A stretch of DNA of 22,028 nucleotides from DATGQT01 sp033720695 (GCA_033720695.1 JAWWCA010000028.1:1-22028); one strand, 5' to 3'; counted from the stretch's first letter, positions 13,451 through 20,939 are shown. Made by a program: numbers and translations. Notes: generated by a model from the letters alone, not told the origin.

Positions 13451-14527
13451 CTACCGCTCGCCCGCCATGCGCTCGGCGTGGTCGGCCACGCGAAGGGCCG
13501 AGACGATGGGCTCGAGGGCGCCCGCAAGCACGTTCTGGAGGGCGTGGTTCTTGTCGTCGCCCTCGAGGCGGTGGTCCGTCACGCGGCCCTGCGGCCAGTT
13601 GTAGGTGCGGATCTTGGCCGAGCGGTCGCCGCTCCCGATCATGGCGCGGCGGGCGTCGGCGCGCTCGGCATGGAGGCGGTCCTGCTCCATCTGGTAGAGG
13701 CGGGCGCGGAGCACCCGGAGCGCCTTGTCCTTGTTCTTGTGCTGGCTCTTCTCGTCCTGGCACGTCACCACGAGCCCGGTCGGCTTGTGCGTGATGCGGA
13801 CGGCGGAGTCGGTCGTGTTCACGCTCTGGCCGCCGGGCCCGGAGGAGCGGTAGACGTCGATCTCGAGGTCCTGCGCCCGGATCTGGACGTCGACCTCCTC
13901 GGCCTCGGGCAGCACGGCCACGGTCGCGGCGCTCGTGTGGATGCGGCCCTGGCTCTCGGTGGCCGGCACGCGCTGGACGCGGTGCACGCCGCTCTCGTAC
14001 TTCATCTGGCCGAAGGCATCGGGGCCCTTGAGCGCGAACACGATCTCCTTGAAGCCGCCCATCGCGCCCGCGCTCGCGTCCATCACCTCGACGCGGAGGC
14101 CGCGGTCGGCCGCGTACTTCTGGTAGATCTCGAAGAGGTCGCCGGCGAAGAGGGCGGCCTCGTCGCCGCCGGTGCCGGCGCGGATCTCGACGATGGCGTC
14201 GCGGGCGTCCTCGGGGTCCTTCGGCACGAGGAGCCGTTCGAGGTGGGCCTCGGCGCCGGGCAGCCGCGCCTCGACCTCGGCGAGCTCGGCCTCGGCCATC
14301 TCGGCCATCTCCCCCTCCTCGTTCTCGACGAGGCCCCGGAGGTCGCCGCGCTCCTTCAGCAGCGCCCGATACCGCTCGACGGCGCCGACGACGGCCTCGA
14401 GCTCGGCGCGCTCCCGCCCGAGCACGGCCAGGCGCTCGGGGTCCGTCGCGACCTCCGGGCGAGCCAGGAGGGCGTTGACCTCGTTGAAGCGGTCGAGGAT
14501 CTCGTCGAGGACGCTGGGATCGATCAT
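13451..14527 (-). CDS. prfA: Peptide chain release factor 1
   Basis: RF1 recognises UAA and UAG stop codons and triggers peptide release. The 358-residue product has the tripeptide anticodon PAT at 188-190 (RVPATESQGRIHTSA), which marks RF1 rather than RF2, and the catalytic GGQ at 232-234 in SSGPGGQSVNTTDSAVR. The N-terminal coiled-coil domain spans about 1-100. The frame continues upstream of the ATG at 14527, but MIDPSVLDEILDRFNEV is the standard RF1 start. It is upstream of the rpsF operon by 171 bases and divergent from the TPR gene. It is probably transcribed from 14528-14684, where no clear -7 box is visible. Confidence 0.97.
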   Translation of the reverse strand: MIDPSVLDEILDRFNEVNALLARPEVATDPERLAVLGRERAELEAVVGAVERYRALLKERGDLRGLVENEEGEMAEMAEAELAEVEARLPGAEAHLERLLVPKDPEDARDAIVEIRAGTGGDEAALFAGDLFEIYQKYAADRGLRVEVMDASAGAMGGFKEIVFALKGPDAFGQMKYESGVHRVQRVPATESQGRIHTSAATVAVLPEAEEVDVQIRAQDLEIDVYRSSGPGGQSVNTTDSAVRITHKPTGLVVTCQDEKSQHKNKDKALRVLRARLYQMEQDRLHAERADARRAMIGSGDRSAKIRTYNWPQGRVTDHRLEGDDKNHALQNVLAGALEPIVSALRVADHAERMAGER

Positions 14528-14684
14528 GAGGGGGCGCAGAGGGGGAGGAGGAAGTTGGGCGACGGAGCGGCCCTGTGCAATCGTCCGCTCTCCAGCATCG
14601 GGACCCGGCGCGACGCCCGCACACGGAGGGGCGGGGCTGCCGCGTTGCCCGAACACCGGCCTCCGCTTTTCGTTTCTTACCGGC

Positions 14685-16559
14685 ATGCGCTTGCTCCTCG
14701 TCCTCCTCGCCCTCGCCGTCGCCGCCCCGGCCGTCTCGGCGCAGCAGCGGAGCGTCCGCGTCGCCCGCGACGCGTTCGGGGAGGCGGACCCCCGCCTCCA
14801 GCTCGCCCAGCAGTACCTCCGGGCCGGCGAGACCGACCGCGCCATCGCGCTCCTGGAGGACCTCTACACCGCGTCGCCCTCGTCGCCCACCTACTCCCAG
14901 CTGATGGAGGCGTACGCGGAGGCCGGCCGCCACGACGACGCCGTCGCCTTCGTCGCCCGCCGGATCGAGGCCGAGGGGCCGCGCCCCATGCTCCTCGCCG
15001 ACCACGCCGCCGCGCTCCACCGCGCCGGCCGCACCGACGAGGCCGGGGCCGCCTGGGCCGCCGCGGTCGAGGCCGCCCCGGGGGCGGAGATGACCTACCG
15101 CGTCGTCGCGAGCTCCCTCGCCAACGCGCAGCATCTCGAAGAGGCCGTCGGCGTCTACCGCCAGGGCCGCGAGCGGCTCGGCGACGCGGCCCTGTTCCAG
15201 GCCGAGATCGCCCACCTCTGTGGGCTCGCCGCCGACTACGGCTGCGCCGCCGACGAGTACCTCGCGCTCCTGGCCGAGCAGCCCGGCGGGCTGGGCGTCG
15301 TGCAGGCCCGCCTCGCCCGCCTCCTCGGCGGCAGCGGCGCCCCCGAGGCCTTCCGCGCCGCCATCGACCGGGCCATCCGCCGCGACCCGCTCCACCGCCC
15401 CTACCGCGAGCTCTCGGCCTGGGTGGCCCTGGAGGAGGGCGACTTCGCCGCCGCCCTCGACGCCAACCGCGCCATCGACCGGCTGGAGGGCGAGGAGGGG
15501 CAGTCGCTCTTCGCCTTCGCCCGGGAGGCCGTGGCCGGCGGCGCCTACGACGAGGCCGCCGAGGCCCTCGACCTCATTCTCGACGGCCACGCCGACGGGC
15601 CCCTCGCCCCGCTCGCCCTCCTCGGCCGTGCCCGGCTCGCCGAGGAGCGGGCCGCCGCCGCGGGCGAGCGCGCCTTCGACGCCGACGGCGCCCGCCTCTC
15701 CGCGCCCGGCTACGAGGCGGCGCTCGACGGCTACCGCACGTTCGCCGAGCGCCATCCCTACCACCCGGAGGCCAACGGCGCCCTCGCCGACGCCGCCCGC
15801 CTCTACCGCACCGTCTTCCGCGACTTCGCCGCCGCCGAGGCCCTCCTCCAGACGCTCGCCACGCGCGCCGGCGACCCGGCCGTGAGCGGCCAGGCCCGCC
15901 TCGACCTCGGCCGCGTCGCCCTCCAGCGCGGCGACCGCGGCACCGCCCGCACCGCCTTCACCGGCGTCGAGGAGAGCCTCCGCATCGGGGCGCTCGCCGA
16001 GGCCGCCCGCCTCGAGCTTGCCCTCCTCGACTTCTACGAGGGCGACTTCGCCGGCGCCCTCGCCCGCGTCGAGGCCATGAACGAGAACACGGCCACCGAC
16101 GTCGCCAACGACGCCATCGCGCTGAAGGTGCTGCTGAAGGAGAACGAGGGGCCGGACTCGCTCTCGACGCCGCTCCGCACCTACGCCGAGGCCGCCCTCC
16201 TCGGGCGGCGAGGGCAGGCCGCCGAGGCGCTCGGCGCCCTCGACGCCCTCCTCGCCGAGCACCCCCGCCACCCCATCGCCGACGAGGCCGCGATCGCGCG
16301 CGTCGACGCCCTCCGCGCCCTCGGCCGCACCGGCGAGGCCCTCGACGCCCTCGACGCCTTCCCCGCGCAGCACGACGGCTCCTACCTCGCCGAGCGCGCG
16401 CTCTTCCTCACCGGCGAGATCCACGAGCGCGACCGCGGCGACCTCCCGGCCGCGCAGGCGGCCTACACCGCGTTCCTGTCCCGCTTCCCCGGCTCGCTCC
16501 TCGCGCCCGAGGCCCGCGCCCGCGTCCGCCGGATCCGCGGGGACCGCCCGCCGGGCTGA
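14685..16559 (+). CDS. Secreted tetratricopeptide-repeat protein
   Basis: The 624-residue protein has a signal peptide (1-20, AAPAVSAQ) and is then almost wholly alpha-helical repeats of TPR type. Examples are LAQQYLRAGETDRAIALLEDLYTASP near 36-61, then LMEAYAEAGRHDDAVAFVARRI and LHRAGRTDEAGAAWAAAVEAAP. The last repeat, ending AAYTAFLSRFPGSLLAPEARARVRRIRG, has the YfiO/YbgF-like pattern. Such proteins are scaffolds in the periplasm; the partner is unknown. The ATG at 14685 was chosen for the signal peptide. The same frame is open upstream through prfA on the other strand, which is an artefact of base composition. It may be co-transcribed with the next gene, 68 bases away across a palindromic element. 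Confidence 0.88.
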   Translation: MRLLLVLLALAVAAPAVSAQQRSVRVARDAFGEADPRLQLAQQYLRAGETDRAIALLEDLYTASPSSPTYSQLMEAYAEAGRHDDAVAFVARRIEAEGPRPMLLADHAAALHRAGRTDEAGAAWAAAVEAAPGAEMTYRVVASSLANAQHLEEAVGVYRQGRERLGDAALFQAEIAHLCGLAADYGCAADEYLALLAEQPGGLGVVQARLARLLGGSGAPEAFRAAIDRAIRRDPLHRPYRELSAWVALEEGDFAAALDANRAIDRLEGEEGQSLFAFAREAVAGGAYDEAAEALDLILDGHADGPLAPLALLGRARLAEERAAAAGERAFDADGARLSAPGYEAALDGYRTFAERHPYHPEANGALADAARLYRTVFRDFAAAEALLQTLATRAGDPAVSGQARLDLGRVALQRGDRGTARTAFTGVEESLRIGALAEAARLELALLDFYEGDFAGALARVEAMNENTATDVANDAIALKVLLKENEGPDSLSTPLRTYAEAALLGRRGQAAEALGALDALLAEHPRHPIADEAAIARVDALRALGRTGEALDALDAFPAQHDGSYLAERALFLTGEIHERDRGDLPAAQAAYTAFLSRFPGSLLAPEARARVRRIRGDRPPG

Positions 16560-16560
16560 T

Positions 16561-16627
16561 CATTGGGGATGGAGGATGGACGGTTGCAGATGGCTCCCAT
16601 CCTCCATCCTCCATCTGCCAATCCTCC
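16561..16627 (+). repeat. 7-bp-periodic palindromic element ending at a start codon
   Basis: The whole spacer is built of heptamers such as GAGGATG and, in the second half, TCCTCCA. GGATGGAGGATGG at 16567-16579 pairs perfectly with 16597-16609. A second pair, GCAGATGG at 16586-16593 in the loop and CCATCTGC at 16611-16618 just after the stem, gives pseudoknot topology. The element runs directly into the ATG at 16628. Confidence 0.65.
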
Positions 16628-17875
16628 ATGCGTAGCCTGACCGCCCTCCTCTTGCTCCTGAGCATCCGCGCCGCGCCGGCGCAGGACCTCCTCATCCCCA
16701 TGGACGAGGCGCAGAGCGACCACCTCAAGGCCTACGGCGCCGTGTACTGGGCGCTGGAGCAGGAGCTGGAGGTGGACTGGCTCCTCAACTACCGGGGCGG
16801 CTCGTTCCTCGCCCCCGCCGCCTCCGCCCTCGCCGACGAGCTCCGCATCCGCGGCGTCTCGTTCGAGGCGGTCAGCGGCGGGCCCATCCGGGCCGAGGTC
16901 GAGAGCCCGGCCGTGAACCAGGCCGTCGTGCGGCTGGAGAAGGCGCCGAAGATCGCCGTCTACGCCCCGCAGCAGACGCTGCCCTGGGACGACGCCGTGC
17001 TCCTCGCCCTCACCTACGCCGAGGTCCCCTACGAGCAGATCTACGACGGCGACGTCCTCGACGGCCGCCTCGGGGAGTTCGACTGGCTCCACCTCCACCA
17101 CGAGGACTTCACCGGGCAGTTCGGGAAGTTCTACGCGAGCTACCGCAACCAGGCGTGGTACCAGCAGCAGCAGGCCGCCGCCGAGGCCGACGCCCGCGAC
17201 CGCGGCTTCGCGAAGGTGAGCGGGCTCAAGCTCGCCGTCGCCCACGCCATCCGGGACTACCTCCTCCAGGGCGGCTTCCTCTTCGCGATGTGCTCCGGCA
17301 CCGACACCTTCGACATCGCCCTCGCCGCCCACGCCACCGACATCGTCCCGGCCGAGTTCGACGGCGACGGCGTGGACCCCGCCGCGCACTCCCGCCTCGA
17401 CTACGGCGAGACCCTCGCCTTCACCGGCTTCACGCCGTCGTTCAACCCCCTCGAGTACGAGCACTCCGACATCGACGTGAGCCCGCCGCCCGAGATGCGC
17501 GACCCGCTCACGGACTACTTCACGCTCTTCGAGTTCTCGGCCAAGTGGGACCCCGTCCCGAGCATGCTCACGCAGAACCACGTCGCGAGCGTGCCCGGCT
17601 TCATGGGCCAGACGACGAGCTTCGCGCCCGAGCGCATCAAGCCGAGCGTCGTCGTGATGGCGGAGTCGCCTGCGACGCGGGCCGTGCGCTACCTCTACGG
17701 CCCGGCCGGGCAGGGCTTCTTCGCCTTCTACGCCGGCCACGACCCCGAGGACTACCAGCACTTCGTGGGCGACCCGCCGACGGACCTCAACCTCCACCGG
17801 CACTCGCCGGGCTACCGGCTCATCCTCAACAACGTGCTCTTCCCCGCCGCCCGGAAGCAGCCGCAGAAGACGTGA
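16628..17875 (+). CDS. Conserved secreted Bacteroidota protein (often labelled 'asparagine synthetase B'), function unknown
   Basis: The 415-residue protein has a signal peptide (about 1-18, ending APAQ) and is strongly conserved in Bacteroidota. Recognised segments are LLIPMDEAQSDHLKAYGAVYW, LLNYRGGSFL, KIAVYAP...PWDDAVLLALTYAEVPYEQIYD, DWLHLHHEDFTGQFGKFYASYRN, FLFAMCSGTDTFDIALAA, DYFTLFEFSAKWDPVPSMLTQNH, and GHDPEDYQHFVGDPPTDLNLH near the C-terminus. The database name is not supported: the N-terminal catalytic cysteine and the ATP-pyrophosphatase motif of AsnB are absent, and the protein is exported. The order of alpha/beta segments and the AMCSG turn resemble a class I glutamine-amidotransferase-like fold, which is my inference. 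The ATG at 16628 directly follows the palindromic repeat element. Confidence 0.85.
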   Translation: MRSLTALLLLLSIRAAPAQDLLIPMDEAQSDHLKAYGAVYWALEQELEVDWLLNYRGGSFLAPAASALADELRIRGVSFEAVSGGPIRAEVESPAVNQAVVRLEKAPKIAVYAPQQTLPWDDAVLLALTYAEVPYEQIYDGDVLDGRLGEFDWLHLHHEDFTGQFGKFYASYRNQAWYQQQQAAAEADARDRGFAKVSGLKLAVAHAIRDYLLQGGFLFAMCSGTDTFDIALAAHATDIVPAEFDGDGVDPAAHSRLDYGETLAFTGFTPSFNPLEYEHSDIDVSPPPEMRDPLTDYFTLFEFSAKWDPVPSMLTQNHVASVPGFMGQTTSFAPERIKPSVVVMAESPATRAVRYLYGPAGQGFFAFYAGHDPEDYQHFVGDPPTDLNLHRHSPGYRLILNNVLFPAARKQPQKT

Positions 17876-17898
17876 GTCGGGGCGGCGGATGGTAGATT

Positions 17899-17928
17899 GG
17901 GGGACGGCGGGCGCCGCCGCCGTCCCCC
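17899..17928 (+). terminator. 12-bp hairpin after the AsnB-labelled gene
   Basis: GGGGGACGGCGG at 17899-17910 pairs perfectly with 17917-17928 around the loop GCGCCG, followed by TCTTCTCC. It begins 24 bases after the stop at 17875 and is the best terminator candidate on the plus strand. The preceding bases also show weak 7-bp periodicity. Confidence 0.6.
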
Positions 17929-17958
17929 TCTTCTCCCCCTCCCTTCTCGCGGACCGCC

Positions 17959-18486
17959 GTGAAGCCCAAGTCCCCCTCGCAGAGCACGTGCCGCATGAAC
18001 GAGCTCGTGCTGCCCAACGACACCAACACGCTCGGCAACCTCATGGGCGGGCGGCTCCTCCACCTCATGGACGTCTGCGCTGCGATCGCCGCGCAGCGCC
18101 ACTCCAACCGCATCGTCGTCACGGCGAGCGTGGACAACGTGGACTTCCAGCGCGCGATCGCGCTGGGCGAGGTCGTGATCCTGGAGTCCGTCGTCAACCG
18201 GGCGTTCACGACCTCGATGGAGGTCGAGATCAACGTGTGGGCCGAGGACACGACGACGGGCGAGCGGCGGACGTGCAACCGCGCCTACTACACGTTCGTG
18301 GCCGTGGACCAGAACGGGCGGCCGATCCCCATCCCCCCGCTGGCACCGGAAACGGAAGAGGAGCGCGCGCGGTACGAGGGCGCGGCGCAGCGGCGCGAGT
18401 TACGCCTCATCCTCTCGGGGCGGCTCGGGCTCGAGGAGGCCGAGAGCCTCCGCGACCACATCGCCGCCGTCGCCGGCTCCTCCTGA
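17959..18486 (+). CDS. Acyl-CoA thioesterase, hotdog fold
   Basis: Enzymes of this family hydrolyse acyl-CoA to free acid and CoA in the cytoplasm. The 175-residue protein has the signature LVLPNDTNTLGNLMGGRLLHLMD at 17-38; D38 and N20/D21 fall where catalytic residues lie in ACOT7/YciA-like hotdog thioesterases. IVVTASVDNVDFQRAIALGEVV then covers the core strands. The start is GTG at 17959, giving MKPKSPSQS, which matches the usual N-terminus (K-x-P-x-x-S). No ATG is available before residue 13. A strong hairpin separates it from the upstream gene, and the next gene starts 19 bases after its stop. Chain-length preference cannot be told. Confidence 0.92.
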   Translation: MKPKSPSQSTCRMNELVLPNDTNTLGNLMGGRLLHLMDVCAAIAAQRHSNRIVVTASVDNVDFQRAIALGEVVILESVVNRAFTTSMEVEINVWAEDTTTGERRTCNRAYYTFVAVDQNGRPIPIPPLAPETEEERARYEGAAQRRELRLILSGRLGLEEAESLRDHIAAVAGSS

Positions 18487-18505
18487 CCTGCCGCTCCCCT
18501 CCCCG

Positions 18506-18937
18506 ATGCTCCGCGCACTCCCCCTCTTCCTCGGCACCTGTGTCCTCCTCCCTACCGCCGCCGCCCAGCCGGGCGGCTTCGGCATCGGCGGGCAGATCGG
18601 CGAGCCCACCGGGCTCACGATCAAGCTCGCCAGCCAGCCCTCCTTCGACTTCGCGGCCGAGTGGAACTTCGAGGACTACTTCTTCCTCCAGGGCCACCTC
18701 CTCCTCGCCGAGCGCCGCTTCCGCGGCACGGCCGCGAACCTGACCTACTTCTACGGCCCCGGCCTCTTCCTCGGCGAGCGCAACGACGACACCGCGTTCG
18801 GGCTCTCCTTCAACGCGGGCGTGGCCTACTACACCGGGCCGGTCGAGATCTTCGGCCAGCTCACCCCTCGCCTCCGCCTCGCCCCGGACTCCGACTTCGA
18901 CCTCGGCGCCGCCCTCGGCCTCCGCTTCTATCCGTAG
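18506..18937 (+). CDS. Small secreted, probably outer-membrane beta-barrel-like protein
   Basis: The 143-residue protein has a signal peptide (about 1-21, TAAAQ). The rest alternates polar and aromatic residues in short strand-like stretches with glycines: GFGIGGQIGEPTGLTIKLA, FDFAAEWNFEDYFFLQGHLLL, ANLTYFYGPGLFLG, AFGLSFNAGVAYYTGPVEIFGQL, FDLGAALGLRFYP. It ends with an aromatic residue two from the terminus, as many outer-membrane barrels do. About eight strands would fit. I recognise no named family. It follows the thioesterase gene by 19 bases and is probably co-transcribed. Function is unknown. Confidence 0.7.
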   Translation: MLRALPLFLGTCVLLPTAAAQPGGFGIGGQIGEPTGLTIKLASQPSFDFAAEWNFEDYFFLQGHLLLAERRFRGTAANLTYFYGPGLFLGERNDDTAFGLSFNAGVAYYTGPVEIFGQLTPRLRLAPDSDFDLGAALGLRFYP

Positions 18938-19012
18938 GCCTACTCCGTAGGCAGCGGGCCGTGAGCGGCGGACTGGGAGCGAAGCGCCCCTCGGCCCGAC
19001 ACCCCCAGCGCC
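18934..19012 (+). repeat. 7-bp-periodic spacer before the B12-domain gene
   Basis: From 18947 the spacer divides into consecutive heptamers of G-Y-R-R-R-C type (for example GTAGGCA then GCGGGCC), in phase up to three bases before the ATG at 19013. Inverted symmetry is present: CGGGCCG at 18955-18961 and CGGCCCG at 18992-18998. At its left end TCCGTAGGC occurs twice (18931-18939 and 18944-18952), and GTAGGCCTAC (18934-18943) is a perfect palindrome overlapping the upstream stop codon. Confidence 0.5.
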
Positions 19013-19423
19013 ATGCCCCGCCCCCTCCGCATCCTCATCGCCAAGGTCGGGCTCGACGGCCACGACCGCGGCGCGAAGGTCGTCGCCGCCGGGCTCCGCG
19101 ACGCGGGCATGGAGGTGATCTACACCGGCCTCCGGAAGACGCCCGAGGTGGTGGTCGAGGCCGCGCTCCAGGAAGACGTCGACGCCGTCGGCGTCTCGAT
19201 CCTCTCGGGCGCGCACGGGACCGTGCTGCCGCGGCTGCGCCGGCTCCTCCACGAGGCCGGCCTCGACGACGTGCTCCTCCTGGCCGGCGGCACGATCCCC
19301 GAGGACGACGCCGAGGCCCTCCTCGACGCCGGCGACGTGGACCACGTGTTCACGCCCGGCACCCCCCTCGGCGACATCGTGGCCTATCTTCGGGAGGCCG
19401 TGCCCGAGCGGCGCGGCGCCTAA
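19013..19423 (+). CDS. Stand-alone cobalamin (B12)-binding domain protein, methylmalonyl-CoA mutase C-terminal type
   Basis: The 136-residue protein is a complete B12-binding domain of the kind at the C-terminus of methylmalonyl-CoA mutase. It carries DGHDRG at 15-20, the DxHxxG motif whose H17 would ligate cobalt from below. S62-I-L64 is the SxL motif and G92-G93 the GG motif near the nucleotide tail. Such free domains pair with separate catalytic subunits in some acyl-CoA mutases; no such subunit is in this window. The final codons (GCC TAT CTT CGG) contain a TATCTTC box that may start transcription of the next gene, 11 bases downstream. Whether it serves a mutase or another B12 enzyme is unknown. 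Confidence 0.92.
   Translation: MPRPLRILIAKVGLDGHDRGAKVVAAGLRDAGMEVIYTGLRKTPEVVVEAALQEDVDAVGVSILSGAHGTVLPRLRRLLHEAGLDDVLLLAGGTIPEDDAEALLDAGDVDHVFTPGTPLGDIVAYLREAVPERRGA
19385..19391 (+). promoter_or_regulatory. TATCTTC box inside the end of the B12-domain gene
   Basis: The heptamer lies in the codons for A-Y-L-R, 43 bases before the GTG at 19435. TAT and CTT are unusual codons in this GC-rich DNA, so the sequence may be kept for promoter function. Confidence 0.35.
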
Positions 19424-19434
19424 CCGCCGCCCCC

Positions 19435-20370
19435 GTGCTCTTCCCCCGCGTCCTCCTCACCGGCGCCGACGGCCTCGTCGGCCAGGCGCTCCAGCGCCGC
19501 CTCGCCCACTGGCGCGAGGCCGACGTCCTGGCGACGGGGCTCGCGGCCCGGCCCCGGATGCGGAACCGCCCCGGCGGCTACGTCCCCCTCGACGTCACCG
19601 ACGAGCAGGCCGTTGAGCGGCTGTTCCTCGACTTCGCCCCGAGCGTGGTCGTCCACGCCGCGGCGCGCTCGAAGGTGGAGGCCTGCGAGGACGACCGCGA
19701 GGGCTGCTGGGCCGTCAACGTGGACGCCACGGCCACGCTGGCCCGGCTCTGTAAGCGCCACGGCGCCCGCCTCGTCTTCCTCTCGACCGACTTCCTCTTC
19801 GACGGCACCGACGGGCCCTACGCCGAGGACGACCGGCCCGCCCCCGTCAACGGCTACGGCCGCTCCAAGCTCGCCGCCGAGAACGCCGTCCGCCTCGTCG
19901 GCAACGGCCGGTGGACGATCGTCCGGACCAGCCTCGTGTTCGGGACCGGCGAGCATCTCCGCCGCCTCAACATCGCCACGCTCCTGGCCCGCGTCCTCGG
20001 CGACGGGCAGCCGTTCGACGCGGCCACGGACCAGATGCGCAGCCCCACCTACGCGCCGGACCTCGCCGACGGCCTCCTCCGCCTCGTCCGCTACGAGAAG
20101 GACGGCGTCTACCACCTCGCCGGGCGCGAGCGGCTCTCGGTCTACGACTTCTGCCGCCGCGCCGCCGTGCACTTCGGCTTCGACCCGTCGCGCATCCGCC
20201 CCACGACGACGGCGGCCCTCCACCCGGACGCCCCGCGCCCGCTCGACGGCGGCCTCCTCATCCTCCGGGCCGAGAGCGAGGTGCGCTTCCGCCCCCGCTC
20301 GCTCGACGCCGCCCTCCGCGACCTCGCCCCCCGCCTCGGCCTCCCGGTGCCGGTGGACGGCGGGCAGTAG
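19435..20370 (+). CDS. RmlD-like NAD(P)-dependent sugar-nucleotide reductase (SDR family)
   Basis: The 311-residue protein has the extended-SDR fold of dTDP-4-dehydrorhamnose reductase. TGADGLVG at 9-16 binds the nucleotide, DVTD at 53-56 follows the second strand, and HAAARSKVEACEDDREGCWAVN at 74-95 matches RmlD's HAAAYTxVDxAE..P..A..VN pattern. STDFLFDG at 117-124 carries the catalytic Ser/Thr, and YGRSKLAAE at 141-149 the YxxxK pair. It may make dTDP-rhamnose or another deoxysugar; no other rml genes are nearby, so the substrate is open. The start is GTG at 19435, chosen because the Rossmann strand begins five residues later. It converges with the META lipoprotein gene, 9 bases between stops. 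Confidence 0.88.
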   Translation: MLFPRVLLTGADGLVGQALQRRLAHWREADVLATGLAARPRMRNRPGGYVPLDVTDEQAVERLFLDFAPSVVVHAAARSKVEACEDDREGCWAVNVDATATLARLCKRHGARLVFLSTDFLFDGTDGPYAEDDRPAPVNGYGRSKLAAENAVRLVGNGRWTIVRTSLVFGTGEHLRRLNIATLLARVLGDGQPFDAATDQMRSPTYAPDLADGLLRLVRYEKDGVYHLAGRERLSVYDFCRRAAVHFGFDPSRIRPTTTAALHPDAPRPLDGGLLILRAESEVRFRPRSLDAALRDLAPRLGLPVPVDGGQ

Positions 20371-20379
20371 CGGCGAGCC

Positions 20380-20811
20380 CTACTCCCACACCCCTGGGGC
20401 AGCGGGCGCGAAGTAGAGCCGGGCGTCGATGCCGTTGATGGGGTCGTCGACGCGGAGCACGAGCTCGCCGGGCGAGAGCCGGTAGCCGGCGCGTCCGGCC
20501 ACGTAGCGGTCCAGCTCCAGCACCTCCGTGGGGCAGGCGCGCCGCGTGCATGCGAGGCCACGGACGACGACGTGGAGGTCGCTCAGCACGTAGGTGCCGA
20601 CGCAGTTGTTGCAGGAGCGCGACCGGAAGCCGTAGTCGGCTTCGAACCGCAGGAGGTCGGCGGGGAGCCCATCGCCCTGGGTGAGGCTGTCGCCGTCCTG
20701 CACGAGGGCTTGGAGCTCCCACGTCGTGTCGGCGAGGGGGTTGGGCGGGGGCGGCACGGGGCGGCACGCGGCGAGGAGGGCCACGGCGGCGGCGAGGAGG
20801 ACGAGGCGCAT
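20380..20811 (-). CDS. META-domain-like lipoprotein
   Basis: The 143-residue protein has a lipoprotein signal peptide with lipobox LAAC (cysteine 16), followed by a proline-rich linker. The domain begins LADTTWELQALVQDG and continues to LRFEADYGFRSRSCNNCVGTYVLSD and YRLSPGELVLR. This W-x-L start and the FxxxxxxxxxxxCNxxxGxY block resemble META/HslJ domains, found in heat-shock and motility-linked secreted proteins of unclear activity. Four cysteines in the middle (SCNNC and LACTRRAC) could form two disulfides. Its start is divergent from serS, 128 bases away. Family assignment is moderate; the function is unknown. Confidence 0.75.
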   Translation of the reverse strand: MRLVLLAAAVALLAACRPVPPPPNPLADTTWELQALVQDGDSLTQGDGLPADLLRFEADYGFRSRSCNNCVGTYVLSDLHVVVRGLACTRRACPTEVLELDRYVAGRAGYRLSPGELVLRVDDPINGIDARLYFAPAAPGVWE

Positions 20812-20939
20812 CGGAGCAGAGAGGGGGAGCCGGAAGAACGCACCCGCGGGGGAATCGCCGCAAGTTCACGGCGGCCCGTCGGAGGGGCGATCTTTCTTCC
20901 CCTCGCCCGTCAACGGTCACCTCGCCTCTCCTCCTGCGC

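Noticed and set aside
12740..17875. A plus-strand frame open for 1711 codons through prfA, rpsF and on to the AsnB-labelled gene
   Set aside because: High G+C removes stop codons from non-coding frames. Only the segments from recognised starts have real protein character; the remainder is antisense to well-supported ribosomal and prfA genes.
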